64,000 nucleotides of DNA from Pelotomaculum thermopropionicum SI (GCA_000010565.1 AP009389.1:2542001-2606000), one strand, 5' to 3'. Shown: positions 16,776 through 25,300, numbered from the stretch's first letter. The notes: generated from the sequence alone by a model not told the origin. Numbers and translations: made by a program.

Positions 16776-19700
16776 TTAAATAAGATTGCTCTCAACTTTA
16801 TACGCAGTTTTGCGCCAATCCCTCACTATATACCGCACAATCTCCACCACTTCCTCCGGCTTCAGGTGTGCCGCCGGGTTCTGCAGGGTATACAGCACCG
16901 GCGCAGATGCGGCCTGCTCCACCACGTAAAGCCAGTACTCGTCTTCCAGGCGGTTGGCCATCAGCCATTCGTTTGGCGTCAAGGCGACGGCACCGCTTTT
17001 TGCCCGAGCTTTCACCTCGATGTAGCGGCAGTTCCCGGCAGCGTCAACCGAGCGGATGTCGTAACCCAGGGCCTGGTCGGAAACATCCTCGGGTTCCCTC
17101 CCCTGTTCCCGCTCGTACCTTATGGCCAACTCCATCCCCACCTGCTCGATTGATTCGTCGCTGGCCATCCCTTCCAGCAGGGGCACTCCCGGCAATATGC
17201 GGATTACGGCCAGGACATCCGGTTCGGAAGGGTAGAGGCTGGTCTGAGCACGGATCTCATCCTGCAGCCGGATTTTTTTCCGTTCCAGGTCTTCCCTTTT
17301 GCGGCCCTCCTGGATGATCGTTACTTCCGGGATGTTCTCACCTTTGATCTTCCTCGTTTCGTAGTCGGCAAGTTTGGCCTCGGACTCTAAAATCAAAGAT
17401 TCGATAGACCTGAGCCCGTATTTTTCTTTGAGGGCGGCGTCCCGCTGCCTTTGCTGCAATAATTCTTCACGGTACGGAAGCAGCTGGTGATTCAAAGCAA
17501 AAGTAATCACATCTTCTTTTGAAACAGGTAAGGCCGCCGTTTCCGGTTCAGCATTATCTTTCTGCGGCTTGAGATCCCAGAGCAGCGAAGGGTTAACGGA
17601 AGAAAACCTGCCGTCAACTGCCTGATAGATGCAGAGCAAGCGGCGGCCGGCAACTTCCCCTCTGCCGTCTTTAATTTCGCCGGTTAAAAACCACAACAGC
17701 CCGTTCTTCCTGCCGTCGGGGTCGGTAAAGACCGCGCCCCGGGCGGCGTCCTGCTGATATTTTTTAAACACGGTTTCCAGCACGGCTTCCATTAAAGGAT
17801 GCCCCATCGTGACAAACTCGGCCTGAGCGTTAAAGGACGATTCTTTATCGAAAGCCACTTTCAGGTACTCCCGGTGCACCTCGCCGTATTTGATCTTGAA
17901 TTCATACGGCTGGTGGCGCACTTCAAAGGGAACTGAACTCACCCGCCAGAAACCGTCATGACGTTTTTCGCATTTTATTTCGAGCTTCTGGGCCGCTCGC
18001 AGGAAAAACTTTTCAATGTACTCCGGCACCAGCCGGTTTTCTCTGGCAATCCTTTGCTCGCCAACAATCCGGGAAAGGTCGAGGTGGCGGGTGGCCAGGG
18101 CCTCCATTGTCGCTTCCTTTACCCGGCGGATGGCCTCTTCGTCCGGCACCCGCTCTATTTCAGCCAGGATTTCCTCCATTGTCCGCCTGCCTGCAATTGC
18201 TTCCAGGATAAGGTCTTTTAAGCTTACCCCCGGCAGGATATCACCGATGACGTCGAAAACCCGGTCGGAACCTAGGTGCTCTTTCATGCGGTTCAGTTTC
18301 TCAAAGAGCGTTTCTAAAATTCTCCCCTCCCGGGTATCGGCAGCCACCAGATTGTAAATGTGCACCTCGTTGCGCTGCCCGTAGCGGTGTATACGGCCCA
18401 TCCTCTGCTCCAGGCGGTTCGGGTTCCAGGGAATATCGTAATTTACCATCAACCAGCAGAATTGCAGGTTGATCCCTTCCCCTGCGGCCTCGGTGGCCAC
18501 CATCACCTGGGCGCGGTTTTTAAATTCGTACTCCGCCCTGATGCGGGCGTCCATGCCCATACCGCCGTGAACAATGGTAACGGTGTATCCCCATTTCCTG
18601 CCGATTTTTTCAGCCAGGTACTCCAGCGTGTCCCTCGATTCGGTGAAAATGAGGAGTTTGGTGCCAGTTTCCCGCAGCTTTTCATCGTCAATCACTTCTC
18701 TTAGGCGGTTCAGTTTGGTTTCGATTTCTTGCTTTTCCACTTCTTTAGCTAGGAGCACTAGGTCGTTGAGCTTTTCAATCTCTTCTTTCAGTTCTTCCAA
18801 AGTTTCCGCTGAGGTAAGTTTTTCAAGAAGCTCTTCTTCTTTTTGCCAGCGGACTTTCTCTTCCAGGTCCTCCAGATAATCTTCGGTATAACCCAGGTCC
18901 TGGAGCAATTGCCCCTTTTTATACAGTTCCTGCAGCCGGTCCCGGCGGCGTTCCAGCGATTTGCGGGCAGCTCTGACGCTGGAAGCCAGCCTCCGCTGGA
19001 GGATGGTCAGGGCAAAGGCTACGTTACGCTTTTCTTTCTGGAGGGCTTTATTGAAGTTCTGCTCCACGTAGGTAGTTACGGCATTATAGAGTTCTTTCTC
19101 GACCTCGCTCAGCCTGTATTTGATGGTTTCTACCTGCCGGGGCGGAAAGAGAGGGGTGTTATCGAAACCTTTTAAGTCTTCTTTGAGTCTCCTCAAGAAA
19201 AGCGGGTTGTCCTTGTTTTGAATAGAGGCGGCCAGCATTTCAGTGTTGGCAAAAAAGCCGGGCTGCAGGAGGTCCAGAAAGAGGCGGAAGTTCTCCGGGT
19301 CCCCGCGGTGAGGGGTGGCGGTGAGGAAAAGGAGGTACTTCGTTATCTGGGAAATCAGTTCGCCAAACTGGTAGCGGGCTGTTTTACTGATCTTGTCGCC
19401 ATACCGGTAGGCAGACATCTTATGGGCCTCGTCCACGATCACCAGATCCCAGGAGGAATCCTTTAAAGCAAACATAACGTCTTCCTGTTTGGCAAAATCC
19501 AGGGAGGTGATGATCTGGTGATTTTCGGTCCAGATGTTTTGACCCCAGCTGGCGTTCATTACGCCGCGGTCGACGACCAGGAATTTTTCACCAAAGCGCT
19601 CTTTCATTTCCCTCAGCCACTGGTCCTTTAAGTGGCCGGGAACGATGATCAATATGCGGTTGACTAGGCCCCGGTACTTTAACTCTTTAATGAGGAGTCC

Positions 19701-20105
19701 AGCCATGATAGTTTTGCCCGCGCCGGGGTCGTCAGCCAAAAGAAAGCGAATGTTTGGGGTTTTAAGGATGTGGTGGTACACCGCTTCAATCTGGTGCGGC
19801 AGCGGGTCGACCTGGGAAACGCTTACCCCGTACAAGGGGTCAAACTGAAAGGCATTGCGGATACGCATACCCTCCAGAAATAGGAAGACGTGCTCGGCCT
19901 CGCCTATAAATTCAAGGCGCTGCTCCGAAGATTTGGTAAGCGCGCCCAGTTCGGCAGGGCCGAGGACAGGGTCGTAGTATCTTTTTGAGTGAAGCCCGAC
20001 GGCTTCGATCTTGGTCAGCTCCGGGCTGATCGTTCTGCACGCCAGCACCTTCACAGGTTCAGAGAAAATCGGACCAGTTACTATATCTCCAGGTTGTAGG
20101 TTCAC
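16776..20105 (-). CDS. SNF2-family helicase with C-terminal DUF3883-like domain
   Basis: 1109 residues. Order: N-terminal domain (PGDIVTGPIFSEPVKV), SNF2 core with Walker A ADDPGAGKT (near 125) and DEAH box VIVDEAHK (near 217), motif III FLTATPHRG, a long coiled insertion (about 340-460), then the helicase C lobe with VATEAAGEGINLQF and RLEQRMGRIHRYGQ. The C-terminal part contains GYDIRSVD and YIEVKARAKS, a DUF3883-like nuclease-related module. GTG start with GGAGGG seven bases upstream. It resembles DISARM DrmD and other SNF2 proteins in phage-defence islands, but no methylase or DUF1998 gene is adjacent. Central motor of the four-gene operon. Confidence 0.9.
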   Translation of the reverse strand: MNLQPGDIVTGPIFSEPVKVLACRTISPELTKIEAVGLHSKRYYDPVLGPAELGALTKSSEQRLEFIGEAEHVFLFLEGMRIRNAFQFDPLYGVSVSQVDPLPHQIEAVYHHILKTPNIRFLLADDPGAGKTIMAGLLIKELKYRGLVNRILIIVPGHLKDQWLREMKERFGEKFLVVDRGVMNASWGQNIWTENHQIITSLDFAKQEDVMFALKDSSWDLVIVDEAHKMSAYRYGDKISKTARYQFGELISQITKYLLFLTATPHRGDPENFRLFLDLLQPGFFANTEMLAASIQNKDNPLFLRRLKEDLKGFDNTPLFPPRQVETIKYRLSEVEKELYNAVTTYVEQNFNKALQKEKRNVAFALTILQRRLASSVRAARKSLERRRDRLQELYKKGQLLQDLGYTEDYLEDLEEKVRWQKEEELLEKLTSAETLEELKEEIEKLNDLVLLAKEVEKQEIETKLNRLREVIDDEKLRETGTKLLIFTESRDTLEYLAEKIGRKWGYTVTIVHGGMGMDARIRAEYEFKNRAQVMVATEAAGEGINLQFCWLMVNYDIPWNPNRLEQRMGRIHRYGQRNEVHIYNLVAADTREGRILETLFEKLNRMKEHLGSDRVFDVIGDILPGVSLKDLILEAIAGRRTMEEILAEIERVPDEEAIRRVKEATMEALATRHLDLSRIVGEQRIARENRLVPEYIEKFFLRAAQKLEIKCEKRHDGFWRVSSVPFEVRHQPYEFKIKYGEVHREYLKVAFDKESSFNAQAEFVTMGHPLMEAVLETVFKKYQQDAARGAVFTDPDGRKNGLLWFLTGEIKDGRGEVAGRRLLCIYQAVDGRFSSVNPSLLWDLKPQKDNAEPETAALPVSKEDVITFALNHQLLPYREELLQQRQRDAALKEKYGLRSIESLILESEAKLADYETRKIKGENIPEVTIIQEGRKREDLERKKIRLQDEIRAQTSLYPSEPDVLAVIRILPGVPLLEGMASDESIEQVGMELAIRYEREQGREPEDVSDQALGYDIRSVDAAGNCRYIEVKARAKSGAVALTPNEWLMANRLEDEYWLYVVEQAASAPVLYTLQNPAAHLKPEEVVEIVRYIVRDWRKTAYKVESNLI

Positions 20106-20124
20106 TTAATTTACCCTCCGCCAT

Positions 20125-20412
20125 TCAAAAACTCATAAAAATAACTTGATTTCGAGTTGGATCGATTCCTCCATCGATTAAGATAGCAGAAAAGTAGTTA
20201 TCAATTGATAGATAACAATCGGCCACAGCTAACCTACCTGAACCAACTGATTGAGCACTGAGATATTGAGCAAGCCCAGTAATTACAATGGCGTATAACG
20301 TTCTGAGCGTAACTGAAGTTCCCTGAAGGAGAATTTTGGCGTAATGGCGAAGACACGTAGCCAGATACGCTCTGTTTCTTTTATCTACCGTGGGAGTTAT
20401 AAATACCTTTAT
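20125..20412 (-). CDS. Small ORF with apparent ATA start overlapping the nuclease stop
   Basis: Open frame of 95 codons between the nuclease and the helicase, ending TGA at 20125-20127, 19 bases before the helicase start. It reads KVFITPTVDKRNRAYLATC at the front and VADCYLSIDNYFSAILIDGG later, a protein-like composition. No ATG, GTG or TTG exists before the middle of the frame. The only codon in start position is ATA at 20410-20412, which overlaps the nuclease TAA as ATAA, just where coupled genes normally show ATGA. So it is either a translationally coupled gene with a rare ATA start or one whose ATG has mutated. Product unrecognised. Confidence 0.55.
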   Translation of the reverse strand: MKVFITPTVDKRNRAYLATCLRHYAKILLQGTSVTLRTLYAIVITGLAQYLSAQSVGSGRLAVADCYLSIDNYFSAILIDGGIDPTRNQVIFMSF

Positions 20413-21656
20413 TTTGGAACATTAAACGCCATTATGGTCAAGAGTACCTCTCTGTTTACGTCTTGAGGTTGATGAAATACATAACTAAATATTGTCTCAC
20501 TCTTCAAGTTACCACTTTTCAGACGCCATTCTCGTTTATAACAATTATGTGACTTGACCGTAGGATCAAGTCTTCTTAGTGTCAAACTAAAATCTTGATT
20601 TCTATTAAACAAAAGGATAGCCGTTTTAGTATCTCGCCAACTTGTATAGCCTAATAATTGATCTATCGTTTCAACCAATTTCTTTTCGCCTCTCCAGAAC
20701 TTGCATTCTGCTATAAACACATTCCTCCCATTAATACGTATGAGAATATCTGTTTTTCCTCCATAATTGAAAGTTTCTCCTGTGGCTTGTCCCTCATAAT
20801 GTGCGTTAAGCATCATCAAAAAGTGGTCACGAATTTCTTCCTCTTTAAGTTTAGAAAACGTTTGGGGGCTTCTTTCCATAACTAAAGCCATATTGGAAAT
20901 CATCTCCAAGATATTTTCGTATTCTTCTAATGCTAAAACAGGTTCTGGCTTAAAAGGCTCTTTTGAAACCTTAGGTGGCTCGAATTTAAGTTTCTCTCGA
21001 ATAGATGGAATTGTATAAGTCTCTGGCATATCTTCACAGCGTTTTATCGGGATTCCAAGAGAACTAACCAATCCGAGGTCATCCAAAAGCTTCTTTTTTC
21101 TTTGAGAGATAAGCTGCTTGACAAATTGATCAAGTGAACCATTGAAAGCGTTAATATCTCCTTCAACCCATTCTAGATACCTTTTGATCTCACTCAACTC
21201 CTGTTGATACCCTTGTTTAAGTCTTTCTGCATTATGTTCGACCATTTCATAGATTAAATGAATTTCTTCCCCTACAACCTCTCCACGTGGAGGATTAAAG
21301 GTAAATGTTGAGGGTTTATATTGGAACAGCTCTCCATCGCCTTTAAACGGAACGGCTATTATAATTTGTACGCCCTTTACATAAAATGGGCGATTCCTAT
21401 CAAAAATAACTCTCATAGGGTCTCTACTTACATCAACATCTACTTCTTTTTGACTGTAAACATATATTTTATCTTCATAAATTTTGGGTGGCTTAAGAGA
21501 ATATTTAGACACAAGATATTGGTAAAAATCCTCCTCACTCACATTAAGAATATAATTAGAATCATGCCTCTCAACTTCCTTTTTTAACTCAAGTTTCTTG
21601 TGCTCTAAAAAGTCGCGAAGGTCTCCCTTTCGAAAAAACAACAGGTCGGGCCTCAT
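20409..21656 (-). CDS. PD-(D/E)XK nuclease of the SNF2 operon
   Basis: 415 residues. The C-terminal third holds a restriction-type nuclease core: KTDILIRINGRNVFIAECKFW (Asp, then Glu-x-Lys) followed by the supporting QLLGY motif. The N-terminal two-thirds has a coiled stretch (ERLKQGYQQELSEIKRYLEW) and no recognised domain. First gene of the operon nuclease - small ORF - helicase - helical protein. GGAG precedes the ATG. AT-rich compared with the helicase. A DNA-cleaving effector is the likely role. Confidence 0.8.
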   Translation of the reverse strand: MRPDLLFFRKGDLRDFLEHKKLELKKEVERHDSNYILNVSEEDFYQYLVSKYSLKPPKIYEDKIYVYSQKEVDVDVSRDPMRVIFDRNRPFYVKGVQIIIAVPFKGDGELFQYKPSTFTFNPPRGEVVGEEIHLIYEMVEHNAERLKQGYQQELSEIKRYLEWVEGDINAFNGSLDQFVKQLISQRKKKLLDDLGLVSSLGIPIKRCEDMPETYTIPSIREKLKFEPPKVSKEPFKPEPVLALEEYENILEMISNMALVMERSPQTFSKLKEEEIRDHFLMMLNAHYEGQATGETFNYGGKTDILIRINGRNVFIAECKFWRGEKKLVETIDQLLGYTSWRDTKTAILLFNRNQDFSLTLRRLDPTVKSHNCYKREWRLKSGNLKSETIFSYVFHQPQDVNREVLLTIMAFNVPK

Positions 21657-22091
21657 TTACTTTCATCTCCCATTGCAGATAACTTAAAATAACCGAAAAT
21701 GGCTCGTTTATCCCCTCCAAAATGGGAGATAATCCGAACTTATTTGTTTCGTTTATCCTCTACTTCAGGCGAAGAATACTAAAATTTATCTGCATTCTTT
21801 CTAGGCAATTATTTCCCTCTAGGAATTTTGACACCCTCAGCCTTTAGAAGGTAATATTAGGATTATTTAGTAAAATTGTCCCTAACTCCCAAATTCAAAC
21901 CAGAACTGTCCCAAATACAGGCTCTCACTCCCACGCGATCTTCTCTACCGCCGCCTCCAGGTCGGTCCTGCCGGGCCAGCCGCCCGTACTTCGCCAGGGT
22001 CTTCTGCCCTGCCGGTCATGGGGCCGCTTTTCTTCGCTTAATCAATTCGCTGTTTTATCCCAAAAATCCTTGTCAAAATTTGAAATATTTT
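21657..22091. other. Upstream region of the defence operon with recombinase debris
   Basis: No intact gene. Near 21925-22020 the minus strand reads like a shredded recombinase tail: TLAKYGRLARQ in one frame and TDLEAAVEKIAWE before a stop in another. The operon promoter should lie in the AT-rich part (21660-21880), but I see no clear consensus. Confidence 0.4.
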
Positions 22092-22235
22092 CTATGCCTC
22101 CCCCCTTTCCAGGGCTTCCGCCATCCTCCTGACGCTCGGCCTGGTGTAGACCGCCGTTTCATTTAAATTGGAATGGCCCAAAATTTGCGCCACCGTCACC
22201 AGGTCGGCTACACGCCGGGAGTAGGTCTCCAGGGG
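22092..22235 (-). pseudogene. Tyrosine recombinase (integrase) C-terminal remnant
   Basis: Minus-strand frame VADLVTVAQILGHSNLNETA followed by VYTRPSVRRMAEALERGEA and a stop at 22092. This is the end of a tyrosine recombinase, with the LGHSN helix and nucleophile Tyr in VYTRPS. The N-terminal catalytic part is gone beyond about 22235. It marks the edge of a former integrated element. Confidence 0.7.
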
Positions 22236-22305
22236 GGGCGACGCAGCCGCGAGAGCCTAGCGGGCAGGGGGCGGAAATTCATTACTTATATTGTTGAATT
22301 TTCTA

Positions 22306-22334
22306 TTGACGCAACATCACTAATGATGTATTTT
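22306..22334 (+). promoter_or_regulatory. Promoter and operator of the higBA pair
   Basis: TTGACG, 17 bases, TATTTT. The palindrome ACATCA-CTAA-TGATGT (22314-22329) lies between the two boxes, a natural site for autorepression by the antitoxin. Confidence 0.65.
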
Positions 22335-22375
22335 TGTTTAATAAAAAGAATAATATATTTGTGAGGACACCTGAT

Positions 22376-22699
22376 TTGAAGCTACAAACTTACCACACAA
22401 GCGGAGGCAAGGACTTAATTATAGAATACCTGGATAGCTTGCCTAAAGATGAATCTGCGCTAGGATACGCAATATTAGAAATGCTCGCAAACCGCGGATT
22501 TGAAGCATTGGAGGCGCTGGAAACGCGCCAGGTCAGAGGCAAGCTCTGGGAGATTAAGTTTCGTAGAAAAAACAGGATTTTTTATGCGGTAGTTGAAGAT
22601 GGATGTGTATATTTGCTTCACGCTTGCAAAAAACAGAAAGGAAAGGCCGAAATCCACGAAATTGAAACGGCGCTACAAAGAATGAAAGAAATACTGTAA
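22376..22699 (+). CDS. higB: HigB/RelE-type toxin
   Basis: 108 residues from the TTG at 22376, chosen because GAGG is nine bases upstream; the ATG at 22334 would sit in the promoter. It has the phage Gp49-like/HigB fold: LKLQTYHTSGGKDLIIEYLD, RQVRGKLWEIKFRRKNRIFY, LLHACKKQKGKAEIHEIETA. Such toxins cleave mRNA on the ribosome. The antitoxin gene follows by 12 bases in the usual toxin-first HigBA order. Confidence 0.85.
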   Translation: MKLQTYHTSGGKDLIIEYLDSLPKDESALGYAILEMLANRGFEALEALETRQVRGKLWEIKFRRKNRIFYAVVEDGCVYLLHACKKQKGKAEIHEIETALQRMKEIL

Positions 22700-22711
22700 G
22701 GAGGGTTGGCA

Positions 22712-22999
22712 ATGCCGTTCCGCGAGGTTGATATTAGTAAAATAATAAAACAGAAATGCGAATCCGATCCAGAGTTTAGCAGGGCTTACCGGCAGGCAAG
22801 CGCCGAGCTCGACTTAATTGCGCAAATAATAAAAACCAGAAAAGAAAAAGGCATGACACAGAAAGATGTAGCGGACAAAGCAGGGCTGACGCAACAAATG
22901 GTGTCCAGGATTGAGAGCAGGGAGCATCTGCCCAATTATCGAAATTTGGTTAAAATAGCGGACGCGCTGGACTCTAAAATTCAACTGGTGAGTAAGTGA
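22712..22999 (+). CDS. higA: HigA-type XRE antitoxin
   Basis: 95 residues. ATG at 22712 preceded by AAGGAGG. The C-terminal XRE helix-turn-helix is RKEKGMTQKDVADKAGLTQQ then MVSRIESREHLPNYRNLVKI. It binds HigB and, with it, most likely the palindrome in the promoter. A HigB-family toxin immediately upstream supports the assignment. Confidence 0.88.
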   Translation: MPFREVDISKIIKQKCESDPEFSRAYRQASAELDLIAQIIKTRKEKGMTQKDVADKAGLTQQMVSRIESREHLPNYRNLVKIADALDSKIQLVSK

Positions 23000-23029
23000 A
23001 CCGGAGGTAAAACGCTTCCGGTTCCTTTT
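22999..23029. terminator. Terminator between higA and the resolvase gene
   Basis: AACCGGA / TCCGGTT arms followed by CCTTTTA. It lies between convergent genes and starts on the last base of higA, so it can serve both. Confidence 0.65.
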
Positions 23030-23633
23030 ACCCCCACGTCAATTCCTTGGCCGCCTTGTAAAAGCTCGTTTTCTTCATCCCAGCCCGGCGCATGGCTTCC
23101 ACGGCTGTTATTTTGCCTTCCTTCCACTCCTGGCATATCTCCCGGAAATTCGGCGGCACCTGGCAGCCCGGCCTCCCGAAGCGCACGCCTTTCGCCTTAG
23201 CCACCGCGATCCCTTCCTGCTGGCGCTGCTTCATTTTCTTGCGCTCCTGCTCGGCCACGTAAGCTAATAGGGCCAGAAACTGATCTTCCATCAGCTTGCC
23301 TATGTCGCCCATTTCCCGGAACTTCCGGCTGTCGAAAAGGGAGGCGTTTTCCAGCACCACTATGTCGGCCCCCAGGTCGCAGGTGATCTCCTTCCACTCC
23401 TTGATTATGCCGTCGTAGTCCCGCCCCAGCCGGTCGAGGGCGTCCAGGTAAATAACGTCCCCCGGCCGGACGATCCGCTTCATAGCCTGGTATTCGGGCC
23501 GGTCGAAGTCTTTGCCGCTCCAGCCGTGGTCAACAAATATGAACCTGTCCTCAATGCCCAGTTCGCGCATTTTCTGCAGCTGGCGCTCCACCGGCTGGTC
23601 TTTCATGCTCACTCGGACGTAGCCGATCTTCAT
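23028..23633 (-). CDS. Serine recombinase (resolvase/invertase type)
   Basis: 201 residues. IGYVRVSMKDQPVERQ contains the catalytic Ser. DHGWSGKDFDRPEYQAM, YLDALDRLGRDYDGI and EQERKKMKQRQQEGI are the conserved catalytic-domain blocks. The C-terminal helix-turn-helix is KITAVEAMRRAGMKKTSFYK. Resolvase-sized. Likely involved in resolution of plasmid or transposon co-integrates. It lies between a toxin-antitoxin pair and an RHH gene typical of a plasmid backbone. Confidence 0.9.
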   Translation of the reverse strand: MKIGYVRVSMKDQPVERQLQKMRELGIEDRFIFVDHGWSGKDFDRPEYQAMKRIVRPGDVIYLDALDRLGRDYDGIIKEWKEITCDLGADIVVLENASLFDSRKFREMGDIGKLMEDQFLALLAYVAEQERKKMKQRQQEGIAVAKAKGVRFGRPGCQVPPNFREICQEWKEGKITAVEAMRRAGMKKTSFYKAAKELTWG

Positions 23634-23760
23634 GGCTAAAATCCCTCCGCAAAAGTGTCATTAATTATCTAAACGTTCAAAAACAGATTTTAGAACTTTT
23701 CCGGACAGCCCGCAAACGGTGGTTTAACCCTGTCCCAAAACCTGGGTTTTGCGGACAAAA

Positions 23761-24126
23761 CTAAAACCCCCGCCTGACTATCCCCGCCCAGGTGCGCTTA
23801 ATGCTCCGCTCTCCGCAGCAGGGACACCGCTCCGGCGGCGAAGGCCAAGCGTCGTCCAGCCAAAAGGCATGACCGTTAGAGCAGACGTAGCCGCTCAGGT
23901 ACTCCACGTCCTTCTTTATGATGTCCTCATATCTGGCCTGGGCAAGCTGGGCGGGCGGGTTTTCGAGCCGGGCGATCTCGTTGTTTATGGCCTTCACCAC
24001 GAATTTAGCTTTGTCTATTCCCAGGTGCCCGGCTATCATATTGAGCCGGTCTTCTTCTTTCTCCGTGAGGTAGACGGTCAAACGCCTGTCGCGCTTCTCG
24101 CCGGGCTGCTTCTTCGGTCGGGGCAT
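23761..24126 (-). CDS. RHH DNA-binding protein with C-terminal zinc ribbon
   Basis: 121 residues. The N-terminus RRLTVYLTEKEEDRLNMIAG is a ribbon-helix-helix of MobC/CopG type. The C-terminus has CSNGHAFWLDDAWPSPPERC followed by PCCGE, a four-cysteine zinc knuckle. AAGGAG precedes the ATG. Two inverted repeats with the same CAGGT half-sites flank its promoter, which suggests autoregulation. Probably a plasmid maintenance or mobilisation accessory protein; no relaxase gene is adjacent. Confidence 0.7.
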   Translation of the reverse strand: MPRPKKQPGEKRDRRLTVYLTEKEEDRLNMIAGHLGIDKAKFVVKAINNEIARLENPPAQLAQARYEDIIKKDVEYLSGYVCSNGHAFWLDDAWPSPPERCPCCGERSIKRTWAGIVRRGF

Positions 24127-24143
24127 AAGCCGTACAACTCCTT

Positions 24144-24160
24144 ACAGGTTATTTACCTGT
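24144..24160. promoter_or_regulatory. Operator O1 of the RHH gene
   Basis: ACAGGT-TATTT-ACCTGT, perfect 6-base arms, 18 bases upstream of the RHH start codon and over the probable transcription start (a TAATAT -10 lies just upstream on the minus strand). Confidence 0.6.
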
Positions 24161-24201
24161 AAATATTATGCCACTTCGGGTGGTAATATACAAGGTTTTT
24201 T

Positions 24202-24222
24202 ACAGGTAAATTATTAACCTGG
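24202..24222. promoter_or_regulatory. Operator O2 of the RHH gene
   Basis: CAGGT and ACCTG half-sites separated by nine AT-only bases; the same half-site as O1, 42 bases away. The pair brackets the promoter. Confidence 0.5.
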
Positions 24223-24623
24223 CTATACTTCGGAATACTTCGGAAAAATTTTACCACGGATTTCCCCGCCTCACCCTCAACCCACCGCACCTTTCCCTCA
24301 ACAATGCCCCTCAGACGCACAGAAACGGCCCAAATTTGAGAGAAAACATGCTTTTTCCTGCCATGATACACAAGGATACGTCCCCAGATTTAACCCAGGC
24401 GGTTTCTATATATCAAAAGTCATTATTTATTAATGCAAATGTGCAATTTTTGCAAAAAATACCGGCTTTGTAGAATGGCCTACAATGAGTTAGTTAAGCA
24501 GGTTAAGTATTTTAAGCCTTGATTTTCAAGGCTTCCGGGAGAGGGGGTTTTACCCGGTTTTGGCCGCAATAAAATAAAAAGTTGCAAGAAGTCCCTATAT
24601 TATAATGAAAAGAATAGCGATAA
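24223..24623. other. Intergenic region, no gene recognised
   Basis: About 400 bases with poor codon structure. Contains TACTTCGGAATACTTCGG direct repeats near 24230 and AT-rich stretches around 24400-24460. A 72-codon minus-strand frame here has no ribosome site and overlaps the operators, so I do not call it. Confidence 0.4.
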
Positions 24624-24661
24624 TAAAAACAACAAGGGCAGCGGTACTGGCCGCCGCCCTT
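24624..24661 (-). terminator. Intrinsic terminator of the brnTA operon
   Basis: AAGGGCGGCGG / CCGCTGCCCTT-type arms followed on the minus strand by TTGTTGTTTTTATT, starting right at the antitoxin stop codon. Confidence 0.7.
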
Positions 24662-24977
24662 ATGCCTGCTGTTCCCGCCTGATGGCCTCGGCCACCCAGG
24701 AGCGGATCAGGGTCTGGTACGGAATGTCTTTCTTTTTGGCGATCTCTTTGACTGCCTCGATCTGAGACACCCGCAGGCGCAGGGTGACTTGCTTTGTCTT
24801 TGCCCGCTCCCGGATTTTCGCAGCCAACTCGGGGTCAAGTTCAACCTTTTCCGGTTCAAACAAGCCTCTCTCCGTAGCCTCGGCAAAACTGTAACTATCA
24901 AAAAACTCAGCAGCTTCTTCCTCGGTAGCGAATTCAGGTATCCTATCACCTTTAAATTCTGGCAAATTCTTAGGCAT
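24660..24977 (-). CDS. brnA: BrnA-type antitoxin
   Basis: 105 residues from ATG 24977; AAAGGAG is correctly spaced for it, and the upstream GTG is not. N-terminal toxin-wrapping part KNLPEFKGDRIPEFATEEEA; C-terminal RHH QVTLRLRVSQIEAVKEIAKK with PYQTLIRSWVAEAI. Typical BrnA/CopG antitoxin, four bases after the toxin stop. It binds BrnT and represses the operon. Confidence 0.85.
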   Translation of the reverse strand: MPKNLPEFKGDRIPEFATEEEAAEFFDSYSFAEATERGLFEPEKVELDPELAAKIRERAKTKQVTLRLRVSQIEAVKEIAKKKDIPYQTLIRSWVAEAIRREQQA

Positions 24978-24981
24978 CGAC

Positions 24982-25263
24982 TTACTCACTCCTTTGTTTG
25001 CGATAGTAGCGCCTTTCGGTTGGTGTCATATTCCGGGCAGTGATGACGCGAGCTACGCCACCAGGTTTTCGCACATACACAACGAACAGATAGCGTCCTT
25101 CTTCAGTACGTCCGTACACAATATGAAATCCGTCGCGTCCCTTCTGAAACACTGGATTGTTTTGAAAAGCATCCTCGGCTTCGTCGGGTTTAACTCCATG
25201 TCTAGCTATGTGCCCGATATTTCGAGCATCCCACTCAAACCGGCTTACTTTCACCGACAGCAC
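24982..25263 (-). CDS. brnT: BrnT-type ribonuclease toxin
   Basis: 93 residues or slightly fewer. The hallmark start FEWDARNIGHIARHGVKPDEAEDAF is the BrnT motif (shortened here to FEWDARNIGHIARHGV for recognition), followed by GRTEEGRYLFVVYV and ITARNMTPTERRYYRK. RelE-fold mRNA interferase, toxin-first operon. The start is GTG at 25263 or 25254. The promoter -10 is so close that the message may be nearly leaderless. Confidence 0.85.
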   Translation of the reverse strand: MLSVKVSRFEWDARNIGHIARHGVKPDEAEDAFQNNPVFQKGRDGFHIVYGRTEEGRYLFVVYVRKPGGVARVITARNMTPTERRYYRKQRSE

Positions 25264-25271
25264 CCACTTTC

Positions 25272-25300
25272 ATTTTAACTTTCCATATTGCTATTGTCAA
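25272..25300 (-). promoter_or_regulatory. brnTA promoter
   Basis: On the minus strand TTGACA, exactly 17 bases, TAAAAT. The -10 ends about nine bases before the first possible GTG start of brnT, leaving almost no 5' leader. Confidence 0.75.

Noticed and set aside
24153-24371. 72-codon minus-strand frame upstream of the RHH gene
   Set aside because: Runs across both operators and the promoter and has no ribosome site.
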